From positions 44,868,456 through 44,932,455 of the forward strand of contig CM049318.1 of NCBI GenBank assembly GCA_026874595.1: a stretch of DNA of 64,000 nt, given 5' to 3'. The notes under the pieces are model-generated. The model was not told the DNA's origin. It saw only the letters and a list, made by a program, of their open reading frames with translations, and did no database searches. Both the position numbers and the translations under genes were made by a program. This DNA is from Sipunculus nudus (Eukaryota; Annelida; Sipuncula; Golfingiida; Sipunculidae). Of this stretch, positions 10,071 through 21,699 are shown piece by piece; the first letter of the stretch is position 1; the number at the start of each line of letters is the position of its first letter.

Positions 10071-11690
10071 TCAAACATTTCCATGAAATCCCGTTAATCT
10101 CGTTTGACAAGAAGCAGTGAGACGTTTTCAGCTTTGTCATGTCAAGCTGGCCAAATGTTATGAAATGCCGAAAACTAGACCTGCCTAGCTTAAAAAGTCG
10201 CTGAGTTATCAGCATTTCTGTGAAATGTCGTTTTTTATCGTTTGATGAGATATGGTACGAGATTTGGCCAGTCTTGCAGTTTTACTATGTCAAGTTGGCC
10301 AAATGTTACCAAATGCCGAAAACTAGACCTGAGTAGCTGTAAAAGTTGCCTAGTTATAAGCATTTCCATGATATCTCGTTTTTTTCTCGCTTGACGACAT
10401 ATGGTGCAAGATTTGATGAGACTTGTAGTTTTATCATGCCAAGCTGGTAAAATGTTACGAAATACTGAAAACTAGACCTGTGTAGCTCTAAAAGTCGCCG
10501 AATTATAAGTATTTCCGCGAAATCTCGTTTTTTCTCCTTAAACGAGATATGGTATTAGATTTGGCTAGTCTTGCAGGTTTGTCATGTCAGGCTGGCCAAA
10601 TGTTATTAAATGTCGAAAAATAGACCTGTGTAGATGTAAAAGTCGCTGAGTTATTAGCATTTCTGTGAAATCTCGTTTTTTATCGTTTGACGAGAAATGG
10701 TGCGAGATTTGGCTAGTCTTGCAGTTTTGTCATGTCAAGCCGTCCAAATGTTATGAAATGCTAAAAACTAGACCTGTCTAGCCGTAAAAGTCGCCTAGTT
10801 ATAAGCATTTCCGTGATATCTCGTTTTTTCTTGCTTAACGAGAGATGGTGCGAGATTTGGCCTGATTTCTTTTCTGGCGTGTCAAGCTGGTCATATGCTA
10901 TGAAATGCCGAAAACTAGACCTGTGTAGCTGTAAAAGTGGCCGACTTATATGCATTTCTGTGAAATTTCGTTTTTCTACATTTGACCAGATATAGTGCGA
11001 GATTTGGCTAGTCTTCAGGTTTGTCATGTAAAGCTGGCCAAATGTTATGAAATGCCGAAAACTAGACCTGTGTAGCTGTAAAAGTCGCCGAGTTATAAGC
11101 ATTTCCGTGAAATCTCGTTTTTTCTCGTTTGACAACATATGGTGCGAGATTTGACGGGACTTGTAGTTTTATCATGTCAAGCTGGCAAAATGTTACGAAA
11201 TACCGAAAACTAGACCTGTAAAAGTCGCCGAGTTATAAGTATTTCCGCGAAATCTCGTTTTTTTCACGTTTGACAACATATGGTGCGAGATTTCACGAGA
11301 CTTGTAGTTTTATCATGTGAAGCTGGCAAAATGTTACGAAATACCGAAAACTGGACCTGTGTAGCTGTAAAAGTCGCCGAGTTATAAGTATTTCCGTGAA
11401 ATCTCGTTTTTTTCTCGTTAAACGAGATATGGTGCGAGATTTTGCCAGTCTTGCAGTTTTATCATGCCAGGCCAGCAAATGTTACGAAATGCCGAAAACC
11501 AGACCGGTCTAGCTAAAAAAGTCGCTGAGTTATAAGCATTTCCGTGAAATCTCGTTTTTTTTCACGTTTGACCAGATCTAGTGCAAGATTTGGGGAGACT
11601 TTCAGTTATATCATGCCAAGCTGCCTATAAGCTACATAACGACCAAAACCAGACGTCTGTAGCTTAAAAATTGACAAAGATAGAAAATGT
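10070..11690. repeat. 147-bp tandem satellite, about 11 monomers
   Basis: The landmark AAAACTAGACCTG recurs at about 10171, 10318, 10468, 10617, 10764, 10911, 11057, 11206, 11347 and 11493, with spacing of 141-150 bp. Each monomer holds AAATCTCG, a T-rich stretch, CTCGTTTGACGAGAT, GGTGCGAGATTT and GTCAAGCTGGCAAAATGTTA. Within a monomer AAATCTCG and CGAGATTT are inverted copies (for example 11110-11117 and 11145-11152), with CTCGT/ACGAG nested inside, so each unit can fold into a hairpin. Short frames on the minus strand are products of the repeat. Confidence 0.85.
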
Positions 11691-11699
11691 AGCATGACT

Positions 11700-12050
11700 A
11701 TTTTCAAATTATCAAGTTTTAACCCAAAAATGCGTAACCATGGTAACGGCAGATTTGGGTCAGGTACCCATCACATAAAAGGCCATGGAATGACGAATAA
11801 AACAAGCTATGGTTTAAGTGGCTACGACCATTTGTTACAAAGTCATGGAGCAAAGACTGTATTGTATACTTTCCATGACCTTGACCTTCACCAGGATGCG
11901 ATGTTGACCAAAAACAATAGGGTTCCAGGACTTTGGATTGTTAATCATCTCTGTAAGTTTTATGTCGATTGCTGCAAAATTGTGGCCAGGATAGTGCAGA
12001 CAAACAAACAAAAAACAAACAAACAGACAAATGGACATACGGAACTGACC
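11700..12050. repeat. Tail module T (copy 6)
   Basis: This copy contains GTAACCATGGTAAC at 11734-11747, TGACCTTGACCTTCACC near 11877, and GACCAAAAACAATAGGGTTC. It ends in an ACAAACAAACAGACA-rich stretch leading into the hairpin array at 12057. Confidence 0.65.
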
Positions 12051-12056
12051 AACATT

Positions 12057-12267
12057 CTTGCGGAAATCGAAGATTTCCGGCAAGCAACAAACAGACATAT
12101 GCGACTGACCAACTAACTTGCCGAAATCGAAGATTTCCGGCAAGCAACAAACATACGGAACTGACCAACATACTTGCCGAAATCTTTGATTCCGGCAAGT
12201 AACAAACAGACAAATGGACATACGGAACTGACCAACATGCTTGCGGAAATCGAAGATTTCCGGCAAG
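12057..12267. repeat. Tandem array of four CTTGCCGGAAATC hairpins
   Basis: Four inverted repeats lie at 12057-12084, 12117-12144, 12173-12199 and 12240-12267. Each has an arm close to CTTGCCGGAAATC, a 3-4 nt centre and the reverse-complement arm GATTTCCGGCAAG. Spacers of about 30-40 bp share ACGGAACTGACCAACAT. The third copy has shorter arms. The same arm sequence forms the left border of the composite repeats at 8469 and elsewhere, so the hairpins may be fused ends of an element. Related hairpins occur at 5035-5063 and 17916-17943. Confidence 0.8.
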
Positions 12268-12486
12268 CAATGACCAGAGGTCACACGCTTGCTGGAAGTT
12301 GAAATGACAGAGGGACAAACAGAGCAAACTGTCAGTTTTCGATCAATTGAGTGACTTTCAGAGTGATTGCTGAAAAGTTGAGCCGGTTGAACGACATATA
12401 TCACACAAAAGAACATGAAGCAGACATAGTTGACAACAACCGACAAACAGATACACATACTGACAAAGTGAAACAAGATTGAGGCC
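12268..12486. repeat. Junction sequence and partial 330-bp unit
   Basis: After the GACCAGAGGTCACACGCTTG edge the sequence passes into the 3' portion of a 330-type unit (ACAAACAGATACACATACTG). It ends at the exact left border of the duplicated block. Confidence 0.5.
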
Positions 12487-15040
12487 AGATGACTTAACTA
12501 AATTATGAAGAAGACGCATAGAAAGAATATAAGCTAAAGTTTATGTAATTAAGGTTAATAGTTTTGGAGATATGGCTGAAACCTGATATGTTGTAGTGGT
12601 TCGAGTGCAGCGCCCCAAAATCCAGAAAATGAAAAATCTGTTTCGAGATATCAGAATTAGACATGAGATGTACCAGTTTGAAAAGGATTCCTTCAAAACT
12701 GTGGCCGGTAGAATGCTATATGTAAGACACAAAAACCAGCTAGTAGGCGAATTTTAGTACAACTGACAAACAGACAGACACACTGACAAAGTAACACAAG
12801 ATTGAGACCAGATGACTAACCCAGATTATGGAAAAGACCCAGAAGAAGAAAATAAGCTATAGTTTCTGTAACTGAGGTTAATATTTTGGAGATATGGCCA
12901 TAAAATGATAAGTTGGGGGGAGTTTGAGTGCAGCGCCCCTAGCAGCCATATCCGGAAAATGAAACACACGTTTCGAGATATTAGCGTAAGACATAACATG
13001 TACCAATTTCAAAAGGATTCCTTCCAAACTGTGGCCTGTAGAATGCTATATGTGAGACACATAAACCAGCAAGCAGGCAAAATTGAGTACAACTGACAAA
13101 TAGACAGACTTACTGACAAAGTGACACAAGATTTAGACCAGATGACTTACTCAGGTTATGGAGAAGTCCAAGAGGAAGAAAATAAGCCATAGTGTCTGTA
13201 ATTGAGATTTATAGTTATGGAGATATGTAAAAAAAAATGATATGTTGGGGAGGGTTAGGTGCAGCACATCCCCAGCGGCCATATCCGGAAAATGAAAAAT
13301 ACTTTTCGAGATATTATGCTAAGACATAACATGTACCAGTTTCAAAGGGATTCCTTAAAAACTGTGGCCTGTAGAATGCTATATAGGCGAAAACCAGCAA
13401 GCAGGCGAATTTTAGGACAACTGACAAACAGACAGACATACTGACAAAGTGAAACAAGATTTAGACCAGATGACTTTCTCAGGTCATGGACAAAACCCAG
13501 AGGAAGAAACCAAGCTATAGTTTCTGTAACTGAGGTTTATAGTTTTGGAGATATTTCCAAAAATGATATGTTGTGGAGGTTCAAGTTCAGCGCCCCCTAG
13601 CAGCCATATCCGGAAAATGAAAAATACGTTTCTAGATATTAATGTCAGACATAAGATATACCAGTTTCTAAATGATTCCTGCATACTTGTGGAACCTTGG
13701 CTATCACTAATCAATATCTCAAAATATCTCGTTTGACTAGATATTGTACGAGATATTGCGAGACTTTAAATATAATCAACTAACACTAATTGAATGCTAC
13801 CTGATGCAAAAAACTAGACCTCTCTAGCTCTAAAACTGACAAAGTTAGAAAAATAAGACCATTTATTTTCGAAAATCTTGACTTTTCCCCGAAAATACGT
13901 AACCATGATTACGGCAAATTTTAGTCAGCTACACACCAGAAAAAAGGTCTTGGAATGACAAATAAAACAAGCTATGGTTTAAGTGGCTACGACTGTTTGT
14001 TACAAAGTTGTCGAGCAAAAACGGTATTGCGTACTTTTCGTGACCTTGACCTTAGGCCGATGTTGACCAAAAACAATAGGGTTCCAGGATTTTCAGTTGT
14101 GAATCATCCCTGTTTCATGTCGATTGCCGCAAAATTGCGGCCAGGAGAGCGCAGACAAACAAACTAGACGACCAGAGGTCGAGCGCTTGCCGGAAGTTGA
14201 AATGACAGACAGATGGACAGACAGAACATATTGTGGGTTTTCTATTATTTGAATGACCCTCAGCGTTTGCTGAGAAGTTGTGGCCTGTAAAATGACATAT
14301 CAGACAAAACAACGAGGAAGTAGACAAAGCTGACCACAAAAGACGAACAGACAGACATACTGACACATCTGTAATAACAGATTACCAGACAAAAGTGCCG
14401 AAGGTAAAGAAGAGCAAAATTAGCGATAGTTTTATGTAGATAAGGTTTATAATTTTGGAGATATGGCCAAAACATGATATGTTAGGGAGGTAAAGATGCA
14501 GCGCCCCCTAGTGGCTATATCCGGAAAATGAAAAATCTGTTTTGAGATATTAGTGTAACACATAAGATGCACCAGTTTTGAAAGGATTCCTGAAAAAATT
14601 GTGGCCTTTAGAATGCTATATATGAGACTCAAGAAACAGCAAGTAGGCGGATTTGAGGACAACTGACGAACAGACAGACACACTGACAAAGTGACACAAG
14701 ATTGAGACCAGATGACATAACTAGGTCATGGAGAAGACTCAGGGAAAGAAAATAAGCCATAGTTTCTGTAATTGAGGCTTTGGGTTTTAGAGATATGGTC
14801 AATATAATGATATGTGTGTGAGGGTCTTGTGCAGCGCCACCTAGCGGCCATATCCGGAAAATGAACAAAATGTTTTGAGATATTTTTGTAAAATATAATA
14901 TGCATCAGTTTTCAAATGCCTCTTTAAAACTGTGGCCTGTAGAATGCTATATGTGAGATGCAAGAATCAGCAAGCAGCCAAATTTGAGGACAACTGACAA
15001 ACAGACGGACACACTGACAAAGTGACAAAAGATTGAGACC
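12487..15040. repeat. 2554-bp tandem duplication, copy 1
   Basis: The block begins at AGATGACTTAACTAAATTAT and recurs with a constant offset of 2554 bp. It contains about four 330-bp units (cores near 12607, 12940, 13265, 13590), a 147-type monomer (about 13720-13860), a T module (13870-14190) and two further 330-type units (cores near 14505 and 14832). I compared many landmarks and all matched copy 2. Both ends lie in GACCAGATGAC, a sequence common to all 330-bp units, which is what unequal exchange between repeat units would produce. Confidence 0.9.
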
Positions 15041-17594
15041 AGATGACTTAACTAAATTATGAAGAAGACGCATAGAAAGAATATAAGCTAAAGTTTATGT
15101 AATTAAGGTTAATAGTTTTGGAGATATGGCTGAAACCTGATATGTTGTAGTGGTTCGAGTGCAGCGCCCCAAAATCCAGAAAATGAAAAATCTGTTTCGA
15201 GATATCAGAATTAGACATGAGATGTACCAGTTTGAAAAGGATTCCTTCAAAACTGTGGCCGGTAGAATGCTATATGTAAGACACAAAAACCAGCTAGTAG
15301 GCGAATTTTAGTACAACTGACAAACAGACAGACACACTGACAAAGTAACACAAGATTGAGACCAGATGACTAACCCAGATTATGGAAAAGACCCAGAAGA
15401 AGAAAATAAGCTATAGTTTCTGTAACTGAGGTTAATATTTTGGAGATATGGCCATAAAATGATAAGTTGGGGGGAGTTTGAGTGCAGCGCCCCTAGCAGC
15501 CATATCCGGAAAATGAAACACACGTTTCGAGATATTAGCGTAAGACATAACATGTACCAATTTCAAAAGGATTCCTTCCAAACTGTGGCCTGTAGAATGC
15601 TATATGTGAGACACATAAACCAGCAAGCAGGCAAAATTGAGTACAACTGACAAATAGACAGACTTACTGACAAAGTGACACAAGATTTAGACCAGATGAC
15701 TTACTCAGGTTATGGAGAAGTCCAAGAGGAAGAAAATAAGCCATAGTGTCTGTAATTGAGATTTATAGTTATGGAGATATGTAAAAAAAAATGATATGTT
15801 GGGGAGGGTTAGGTGCAGCACATCCCCAGCGGCCATATCCGGAAAATGAAAAATACTTTTCGAGATATTATGCTAAGACATAACATGTACCAGTTTCAAA
15901 GGGATTCCTTAAAAACTGTGGCCTGTAGAATGCTATATAGGCGAAAACCAGCAAGCAGGCGAATTTTAGGACAACTGACAAACAGACAGACATACTGACA
16001 AAGTGAAACAAGATTTAGACCAGATGACTTTCTCAGGTCATGGACAAAACCCAGAGGAAGAAACCAAGCTATAGTTTCTGTAACTGAGGTTTATAGTTTT
16101 GGAGATATTTCCAAAAATGATATGTTGTGGAGGTTCAAGTTCAGCGCCCCCTAGCAGCCATATCCGGAAAATGAAAAATACGTTTCTAGATATTAATGTC
16201 AGACATAAGATATACCAGTTTCTAAATGATTCCTGCATACTTGTGGAACCTTGGCTATCACTAATCAATATCTCAAAATATCTCGTTTGACTAGATATTG
16301 TACGAGATATTGCGAGACTTTAAATATAATCAACTAACACTAATTGAATGCTACCTGATGCAAAAAACTAGACCTCTCTAGCTCTAAAACTGACAAAGTT
16401 AGAAAAATAAGACCATTTATTTTCGAAAATCTTGACTTTTCCCCGAAAATACGTAACCATGATTACGGCAAATTTTAGTCAGCTACACACCAGAAAAAAG
16501 GTCTTGGAATGACAAATAAAACAAGCTATGGTTTAAGTGGCTACGACTGTTTGTTACAAAGTTGTCGAGCAAAAACGGTATTGCGTACTTTTCGTGACCT
16601 TGACCTTAGGCCGATGTTGACCAAAAACAATAGGGTTCCAGGATTTTCAGTTGTGAATCATCCCTGTTTCATGTCGATTGCCGCAAAATTGCGGCCAGGA
16701 GAGCGCAGACAAACAAACTAGACGACCAGAGGTCGAGCGCTTGCCGGAAGTTGAAATGACAGACAGATGGACAGACAGAACATATTGTGGGTTTTCTATT
16801 ATTTGAATGACCCTCAGCGTTTGCTGAGAAGTTGTGGCCTGTAAAATGACATATCAGACAAAACAACGAGGAAGTAGACAAAGCTGACCACAAAAGACGA
16901 ACAGACAGACATACTGACACATCTGTAATAACAGATTACCAGACAAAAGTGCCGAAGGTAAAGAAGAGCAAAATTAGCGATAGTTTTATGTAGATAAGGT
17001 TTATAATTTTGGAGATATGGCCAAAACATGATATGTTAGGGAGGTAAAGATGCAGCGCCCCCTAGTGGCTATATCCGGAAAATGAAAAATCTGTTTTGAG
17101 ATATTAGTGTAACACATAAGATGCACCAGTTTTGAAAGGATTCCTGAAAAAATTGTGGCCTTTAGAATGCTATATATGAGACTCAAGAAACAGCAAGTAG
17201 GCGGATTTGAGGACAACTGACGAACAGACAGACACACTGACAAAGTGACACAAGATTGAGACCAGATGACATAACTAGGTCATGGAGAAGACTCAGGGAA
17301 AGAAAATAAGCCATAGTTTCTGTAATTGAGGCTTTGGGTTTTAGAGATATGGTCAATATAATGATATGTGTGTGAGGGTCTTGTGCAGCGCCACCTAGCG
17401 GCCATATCCGGAAAATGAACAAAATGTTTTGAGATATTTTTGTAAAATATAATATGCATCAGTTTTCAAATGCCTCTTTAAAACTGTGGCCTGTAGAATG
17501 CTATATGTGAGATGCAAGAATCAGCAAGCAGCCAAATTTGAGGACAACTGACAAACAGACGGACACACTGACAAAGTGACAAAAGATTGAGACC
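15041..17594. repeat. 2554-bp tandem duplication, copy 2
   Basis: This copy appears identical to 12487-15040. Its right border is the GACC before AGATGACATTATCAG at 17595, where the sequence departs from copy 1. The absence of visible differences, against heavy divergence between other repeats nearby, implies a very recent event or an assembly duplication. Confidence 0.9.
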
Positions 17595-17949
17595 AGATGA
17601 CATTATCAGTTTATGGAGAAGACTCGGAGGGAAAAAATAAGCTATAGTTTATGTGATTGAGGCTTTGGGTTTTAGAGATATGGCCAATGTAATGATATAT
17701 GTGTGAGGGTCGTATGCAGCGCCCCCTAGCAGACATATTCAAAAAATGAAAAAAAAAAAACAATTTCGAGATACTGGTGTAGGACTTATGATATGTCAGT
17801 TTCAAAAAGATTCCTGCAATAATGTGGCCTTTGGCGCAAGATGAATGAAATCTTTGATTCCGGCGAGCAACAAACAAAAAGACAGACAAATGGACACACG
17901 GAACTGACTAACATGCTTGCCGAAATCGAAGATTTCCGGCAAGCAACAA
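17595..17949. repeat. Terminal 330-bp unit and CTTGCCGGAAATC hairpin
   Basis: One 330-type unit (core GCGCCCCCTAGCAGAC near 17720) is followed by a partial hairpin (GAAATCTTTGATTCCGGCGAG near 17846) and a fuller one at 17916-17943. The right arm abuts the broken end of the LINE that follows. Confidence 0.65.
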
Positions 17950-19100
17950 AACGTTTGTGTTTTTGTTGGATTCAGTTTGATTCTCCAGGTGTTGCAACAG
18001 TTGCTTATGCGGTGAAGCTGGGCTTGGACTGCGTTACGTGAATAGCAAACGTTGGAACCAGTGGCCCAGATGGGAATGTCGTCAGCGTATTGTGAAACGC
18101 TGACCATTTGTCCCGTCTTCGGAAGGTCGTTAACATACATGATAATGAGTAAAGGGCTCAGCACTGAGCCCTTGGGAGTCCAAGCTTCAAGCGTAATCTC
18201 CTCAGATTGTTTACCCTTATGATTAATAATAAGGGAATGAGGATTAATCTCACTATTTTATGTGGTAGATGGGATCTCATAACGTTAATGCGGAGACCGT
18301 CAGACCATACTGCATCAAAGGCATTTTCTACGTAGAGAAATGTGGCTAAGGTGTGCTGTCTTCGTTTCATACAATTCATAATGGCTTGACTGAACCGGAA
18401 TATGTGATCACACGTTGATCTCCCAGAGCGAAAGCCTGATTGGTCGTCATTAAAAAACGGACCGGTCTAGTCTCTAGGAACGTAGTCATTCGGTTTTTCA
18501 GGATTTTATCTCATAGCTTGCCAAGGCAGGGTAGCAAGCTGATAGGCCTCAACTTTGTCGGTTTGTCAGTTGTCTTGCCAGGTTTTGGGATCATGGTTAA
18601 TAGTGCCCTATTCCATTCAATCGGAAAATATCCCCATAAAATGCACAGCGTGTATAGGTTTGCTAATCTCCCTAGACAGGGGTCTGGCATTTTCTTTAGT
18701 ATTTTGTGAGTTTGTCCAGACCAGGGAATGATTTGCCTTTGGATTTGGCAAGAGCCCGTTTAACTTCAAAAACTCCCACTGGTCTTACTGCTGCGTTGTC
18801 GTCACTGTCTTCCGTGGTCGGGTTTTCTAGAGGATTAAACAATGTTTTTTTCATCAATTATTTGTTTAGCTGTTCTCAAGAATTCATTCTTGAAGTCAGG
18901 GTGTGTCCGGGTTTTGTGTATTTGTTTTAAAGTATTCGCAAACAGATCTGCACTACACTTTGCTGTAGCAGCAACTGTGCCGTCAGGGCGTATTAGGGGT
19001 TTAGCCTGTCCTGTATTTGGGTTTAATTTAGAGTTAGAGAAACGTTTGAATTGTTTCCAGAATTCACCTGAGTTTGTTTTATGATCTATACTGTTAATAT
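17950..19100 (-). pseudogene. LINE ORF2 reverse transcriptase fragment
   Basis: Minus-strand reading gives, in order, a linker with SGEFWKQFKRFSNSK (about 19065), a block with GYFPIEWNRALLTMIPKPGK (about 18600), a palm region with FDAVWSDGLR (about 18310), a degraded GTPQGS-like turn, and the catalytic YADD box within SQYADDIPIWATG (about 18080), followed by WRIKLNPTKT (about 17970). The order and spacing are those of a non-LTR reverse transcriptase. Several frameshifts separate the pieces, and the thumb and C-terminal domain are absent because the sequence stops at about 17950. No function is expected. Confidence 0.85.
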
Positions 19101-19895
19101 TGTTACAGGTGTTTTTTTTATCATGTGACACGGGCGTAACTCATGTTGTAGGGCTCTTGCCTGGCCGCTTGTTACATTTTATGTTTAATCCGTACTGGTT
19201 TGACTCTCATTGTCATGTGAGCCTTGGGCTTTCACGCCTGGTCTTGGGTCACGCGATGAGCCTGGTGTGTAGCGACACACGGCTATGTCTTTCTAGAGAA
19301 TTCCTGAAACGCGTGTTGTCCAAGACCTTATAGACTGTTCGAGAAGTGGAAAATTTCCGGCTTAGGGTGTGAAGGTATATAAAGGGGCTGTTTTTTAGGA
19401 AGGAGGGCAGACAGCAGAGCAGATTCCAGCAGACGTAGAAGCGTGTGTCAGATTCTAAGACCTTATCCGACGAATGCGGCAATTATAGATTTTCAAAGAC
19501 TTTCTCCTGGATATACATTTGGACGTCAGTTTACTTTCTGGTTTGTTGAAAGAACTTTCCACAGGACTGTCATTCTCCGAGAGTTTACATTTAAAGGACT
19601 TATCGTGGTGACTGTATTGGTATCCAGGTCCTGTAGCATTATCTTTCTGTGTGATTGTATTGACTTGTTGCTTTACCGCTGTTTTACTGTATAAATGTAT
19701 TGATTTAGTATAATGTATTGTTAGGGTTGTTTTAAGAATAAATTATAGTTATTTGTTGACAAAAAAACACTGACTTCTTTATTCATTCCCCTAGACATTT
19801 CACGCTGCCTAGTGTTACAGAATCTGATTTGTTTTTTATCTCCATTACAAAATTGGTGTTCATCACGCATACGTGATCTGTTTATATTAGGTTCC
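19101..19895 (+). mobile_element. Lone LTR of a Gmr1-type Ty3/Gypsy element
   Basis: The segment begins TGTTACAGGTG and aligns along its length with the LTR at 36519-37311, and in reverse with those at 22525-23388 and 23869-24479. It contains a TATATAAAGGGGC promoter-like box near 19376 and an AATAAA-type signal near 19738, as expected for an LTR. No internal element sequence of this family adjoins it, so it is a solo LTR or a remnant. It lies inside the Jockey-like LINE. The exact right edge is uncertain. Confidence 0.85.
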
Positions 19896-20219
19896 TTATT
19901 AAATCTAGGTATGGAGCTGCCCCATCCGCTCCGTTTATTCTGATTGAGAGGGCTTCGGCTTTAAAATTACCGAACCACTTATTGACAGAATAATCAAATT
20001 TTCTGTCAACAGCGATACCCACACCCCCTCCAAGACCTTTCTCTCTATCTGAGAGAATCAGGCCATAGTTGCCTAGCGTGAAATGTTTACCTGGCGTCAG
20101 TTTAGTTTCAGATATTAAAGCAATGTCTATATTATTTTTATCTAGAAATTTAATAATCCAAGTTTACGCGCGTTAAAGCCGTTGGCGTTTACATGAGCAA
20201 TATTAATACTATTGAACAT
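19896..20219 (-). pseudogene. LINE ORF2 endonuclease N-terminal fragment
   Basis: From an ATG at 20219 (minus strand) the reading is MFNSINIAHVNANGFN, followed by a region with DKNNIDIALISETKLTPGKH and GGGVGIAVDR. The Asn in the first strand and the Glu of SETKL match the metal-binding residues of APE-type endonucleases. A small frameshift lies near 20160. The domain stops after about 108 residues where the lone LTR begins. The rest of the endonuclease was not found beyond it. Confidence 0.8.
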
Positions 20220-20256
20220 AATTACATTATTTACAGGGTGTTTTGATAGTTCCTGT

Positions 20257-21660
20257 TTAGACTAAGGTTGGCCCATTGTCATCACTGGCCAATTCTTCCA
20301 ACCTGTCAATGTCCGATCTAATGGCTGTGTGGTCGACCTTCTGCCGGAAATACCTCCAGATCAATGCAGCAGCTGTCTCGCAGATCTGATCAAGTTGAAC
20401 ACCAGGGTTGAAGTTGTACACCAGATCGGTGATGAACAACACGGTGTTCCAGTCAAGATGTGCCTTTGTCGGAGTGGCCGAGGGTTTCGGCAGTGTCCAG
20501 GCGTTCGTCTGTTGCGGTTGTGCAGGCTGCAAAAGCACCTGCTTTGCCGTAATCGCTGTGGTGGTGCTGGTTTGGCTCTCCTGTCTAAACTTTATATTTG
20601 CCTCTTTAAATGTTGGGCAGCCGCGATAGGATGCGATATGTGCACCTGAACAATTGGCGCGTCTCGCGTTGGCTTTGTCCATGGAACAGGCACGTATTCC
20701 ATGTCCGGTCTCTCCGCACCTAAGGCAGCGGACTGTCTTCTGACATTGTCTGGCTGTATGTCCAAAGTGCTGACACTTAAAACATTGGTCAACAGTCTTA
20801 AGGTCTCTGTATGGCTATAACATGTCAATTCTTACAGCCAGTCTGAAAGGCGTCTAAAGCGCAGAGTCGTAGTGGGCTTCGCTGTCAAATGTAAGTTTGA
20901 CAGTCTCACAAGGCCCCTTGGTCGTGATGAAGCGCGTGGCTTCAGTGACACCTAGGTGTCTTAGCTCTCTAACAATGTCAGAGTCAGTGACGTCCAGGGG
21001 GACTCTATATACTACACCATACTTGCTTGATGTTGTGGTCGGATGTGGCCGCTTGCCAGTGCCAGCAAAGGTAGCACGGCTACATCCTGGCAGCTTTTGC
21101 CATGTGGAGTCGTCTTTCAGTTTGTCAGCTTCTGTCTCGGAGGTGCAGCGGATGACCAACACTTTACCTCGCTGGATTTTGTCATCTAGGTCCCAGCCGG
21201 TTGTGATCATGTCTATCGTCTCTTTCAGTCTGAGTGATTTCAAGGGTAGTTCAGGGTCGATCCCGACTATCCTGACATAGGCGTATGTGTTTGTAGTGGG
21301 GTTGTCTGTCAGTGTCGGTGTGTTTGCTTTTGGTGGTTGTTGTGCAAGCGTGTTGTTGCAGTGTCCCTAGAATGGCGAGAATTCCTTGTGAGCAGGGACC
21401 ATGGAGCATTGGAGCTCGTTGGCCTGGTTTTTGTTTTGATTGACTTGCGTCCTTGGTCGTTTGTGTTTTGTCTGTTCCTTGGTCGGTTTTAGGACTGGTC
21501 TAGTAGTCAGTCATGTTGTCTTTTGGTTAGCCTCCGCGGAAAGTGTAGTGCTAGCCTTCCGTTTAGCTGTAGACAGGTTAACGAAAACATCAGAATTGAT
21601 AGCACGCACAAGCACAATCCAACCGCTGAAGACAATATACATGATAGAACAACCCTCAAA
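20257..21660 (-). pseudogene. LINE ORF1, gag-like protein with zinc knuckles
   Basis: The minus strand gives a region with LKSLRLKETIDMITTGWDLD and YRVPLDVTDSDIVRELRHLG (about 21240-20900), which resembles the RRM/PRE-C2HC part of Jockey-type ORF1 proteins. It is followed by CCHC knuckles (a CQHFGHTARQC-like segment, then CLRCGETGHG, near 20720-20780) and a C-terminal helix-rich tail ending at 20257. At least one frameshift divides the knuckle region. The N-terminus is uncertain, and a plausible start lies near 21640. The role in living relatives is RNA binding and particle formation. Confidence 0.75.
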
Positions 21661-21699
21661 CACAGAATAAATACATTAACCCAAAATATATCTTAACAA

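Larger units (their letters stand above)
17950..21690 (-). mobile_element. Jockey-like non-LTR retrotransposon (LINE), fragmentary
   Basis: Reading on the minus strand, the element shows a gag-like ORF1 (about 21660-20257), the start of ORF2 with an APE endonuclease (20219-19896) and the reverse transcriptase (19100-17950). The two ORF2 parts are separated by a lone LTR at 19101-19895, and the middle and end of the endonuclease are absent. The 3' part of the element, after the YADD region of the reverse transcriptase, is missing where a CTTGCCGGAAATC hairpin begins. The ORF1 zinc knuckles and the ORF2 motifs point to the Jockey/I superfamily. Exact clade assignment would need a tree. Confidence 0.85.

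Noticed and set aside
12057-12267. CRISPR-like array of short repeats with spacers
   Set aside because: The units are hairpins with mostly similar spacers, few in number, in a eukaryotic repeat context, and without associated genes.
1-17840. Many 60-210-codon minus-strand frames beginning MSVCLSV or containing CLFVCL
   Set aside because: They are readings of the ACAGACAGACA-rich part of the 330-bp repeat and its relatives. They recur with the repeat and have no domain.
12057-17943. Helitron 3' ends at the CTTGCCGGAAATC hairpins
   Set aside because: A terminal CTRR following the hairpin and an AT target were not found, and no Rep/helicase sequence occurs in the window. The idea stays open only as a possibility.
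18440-19694. Several plus-strand frames of 70-90 codons
   Set aside because: They lie opposite the minus-strand LINE reverse transcriptase or inside the lone LTR, and none has a recognisable domain.
19101-19895. Clean insertion of the LTR into the LINE with a target-site duplication
   Set aside because: The LINE sequence on the two sides is not contiguous (much of the endonuclease is absent) and no duplicated target was seen, so a simple insertion cannot be claimed.
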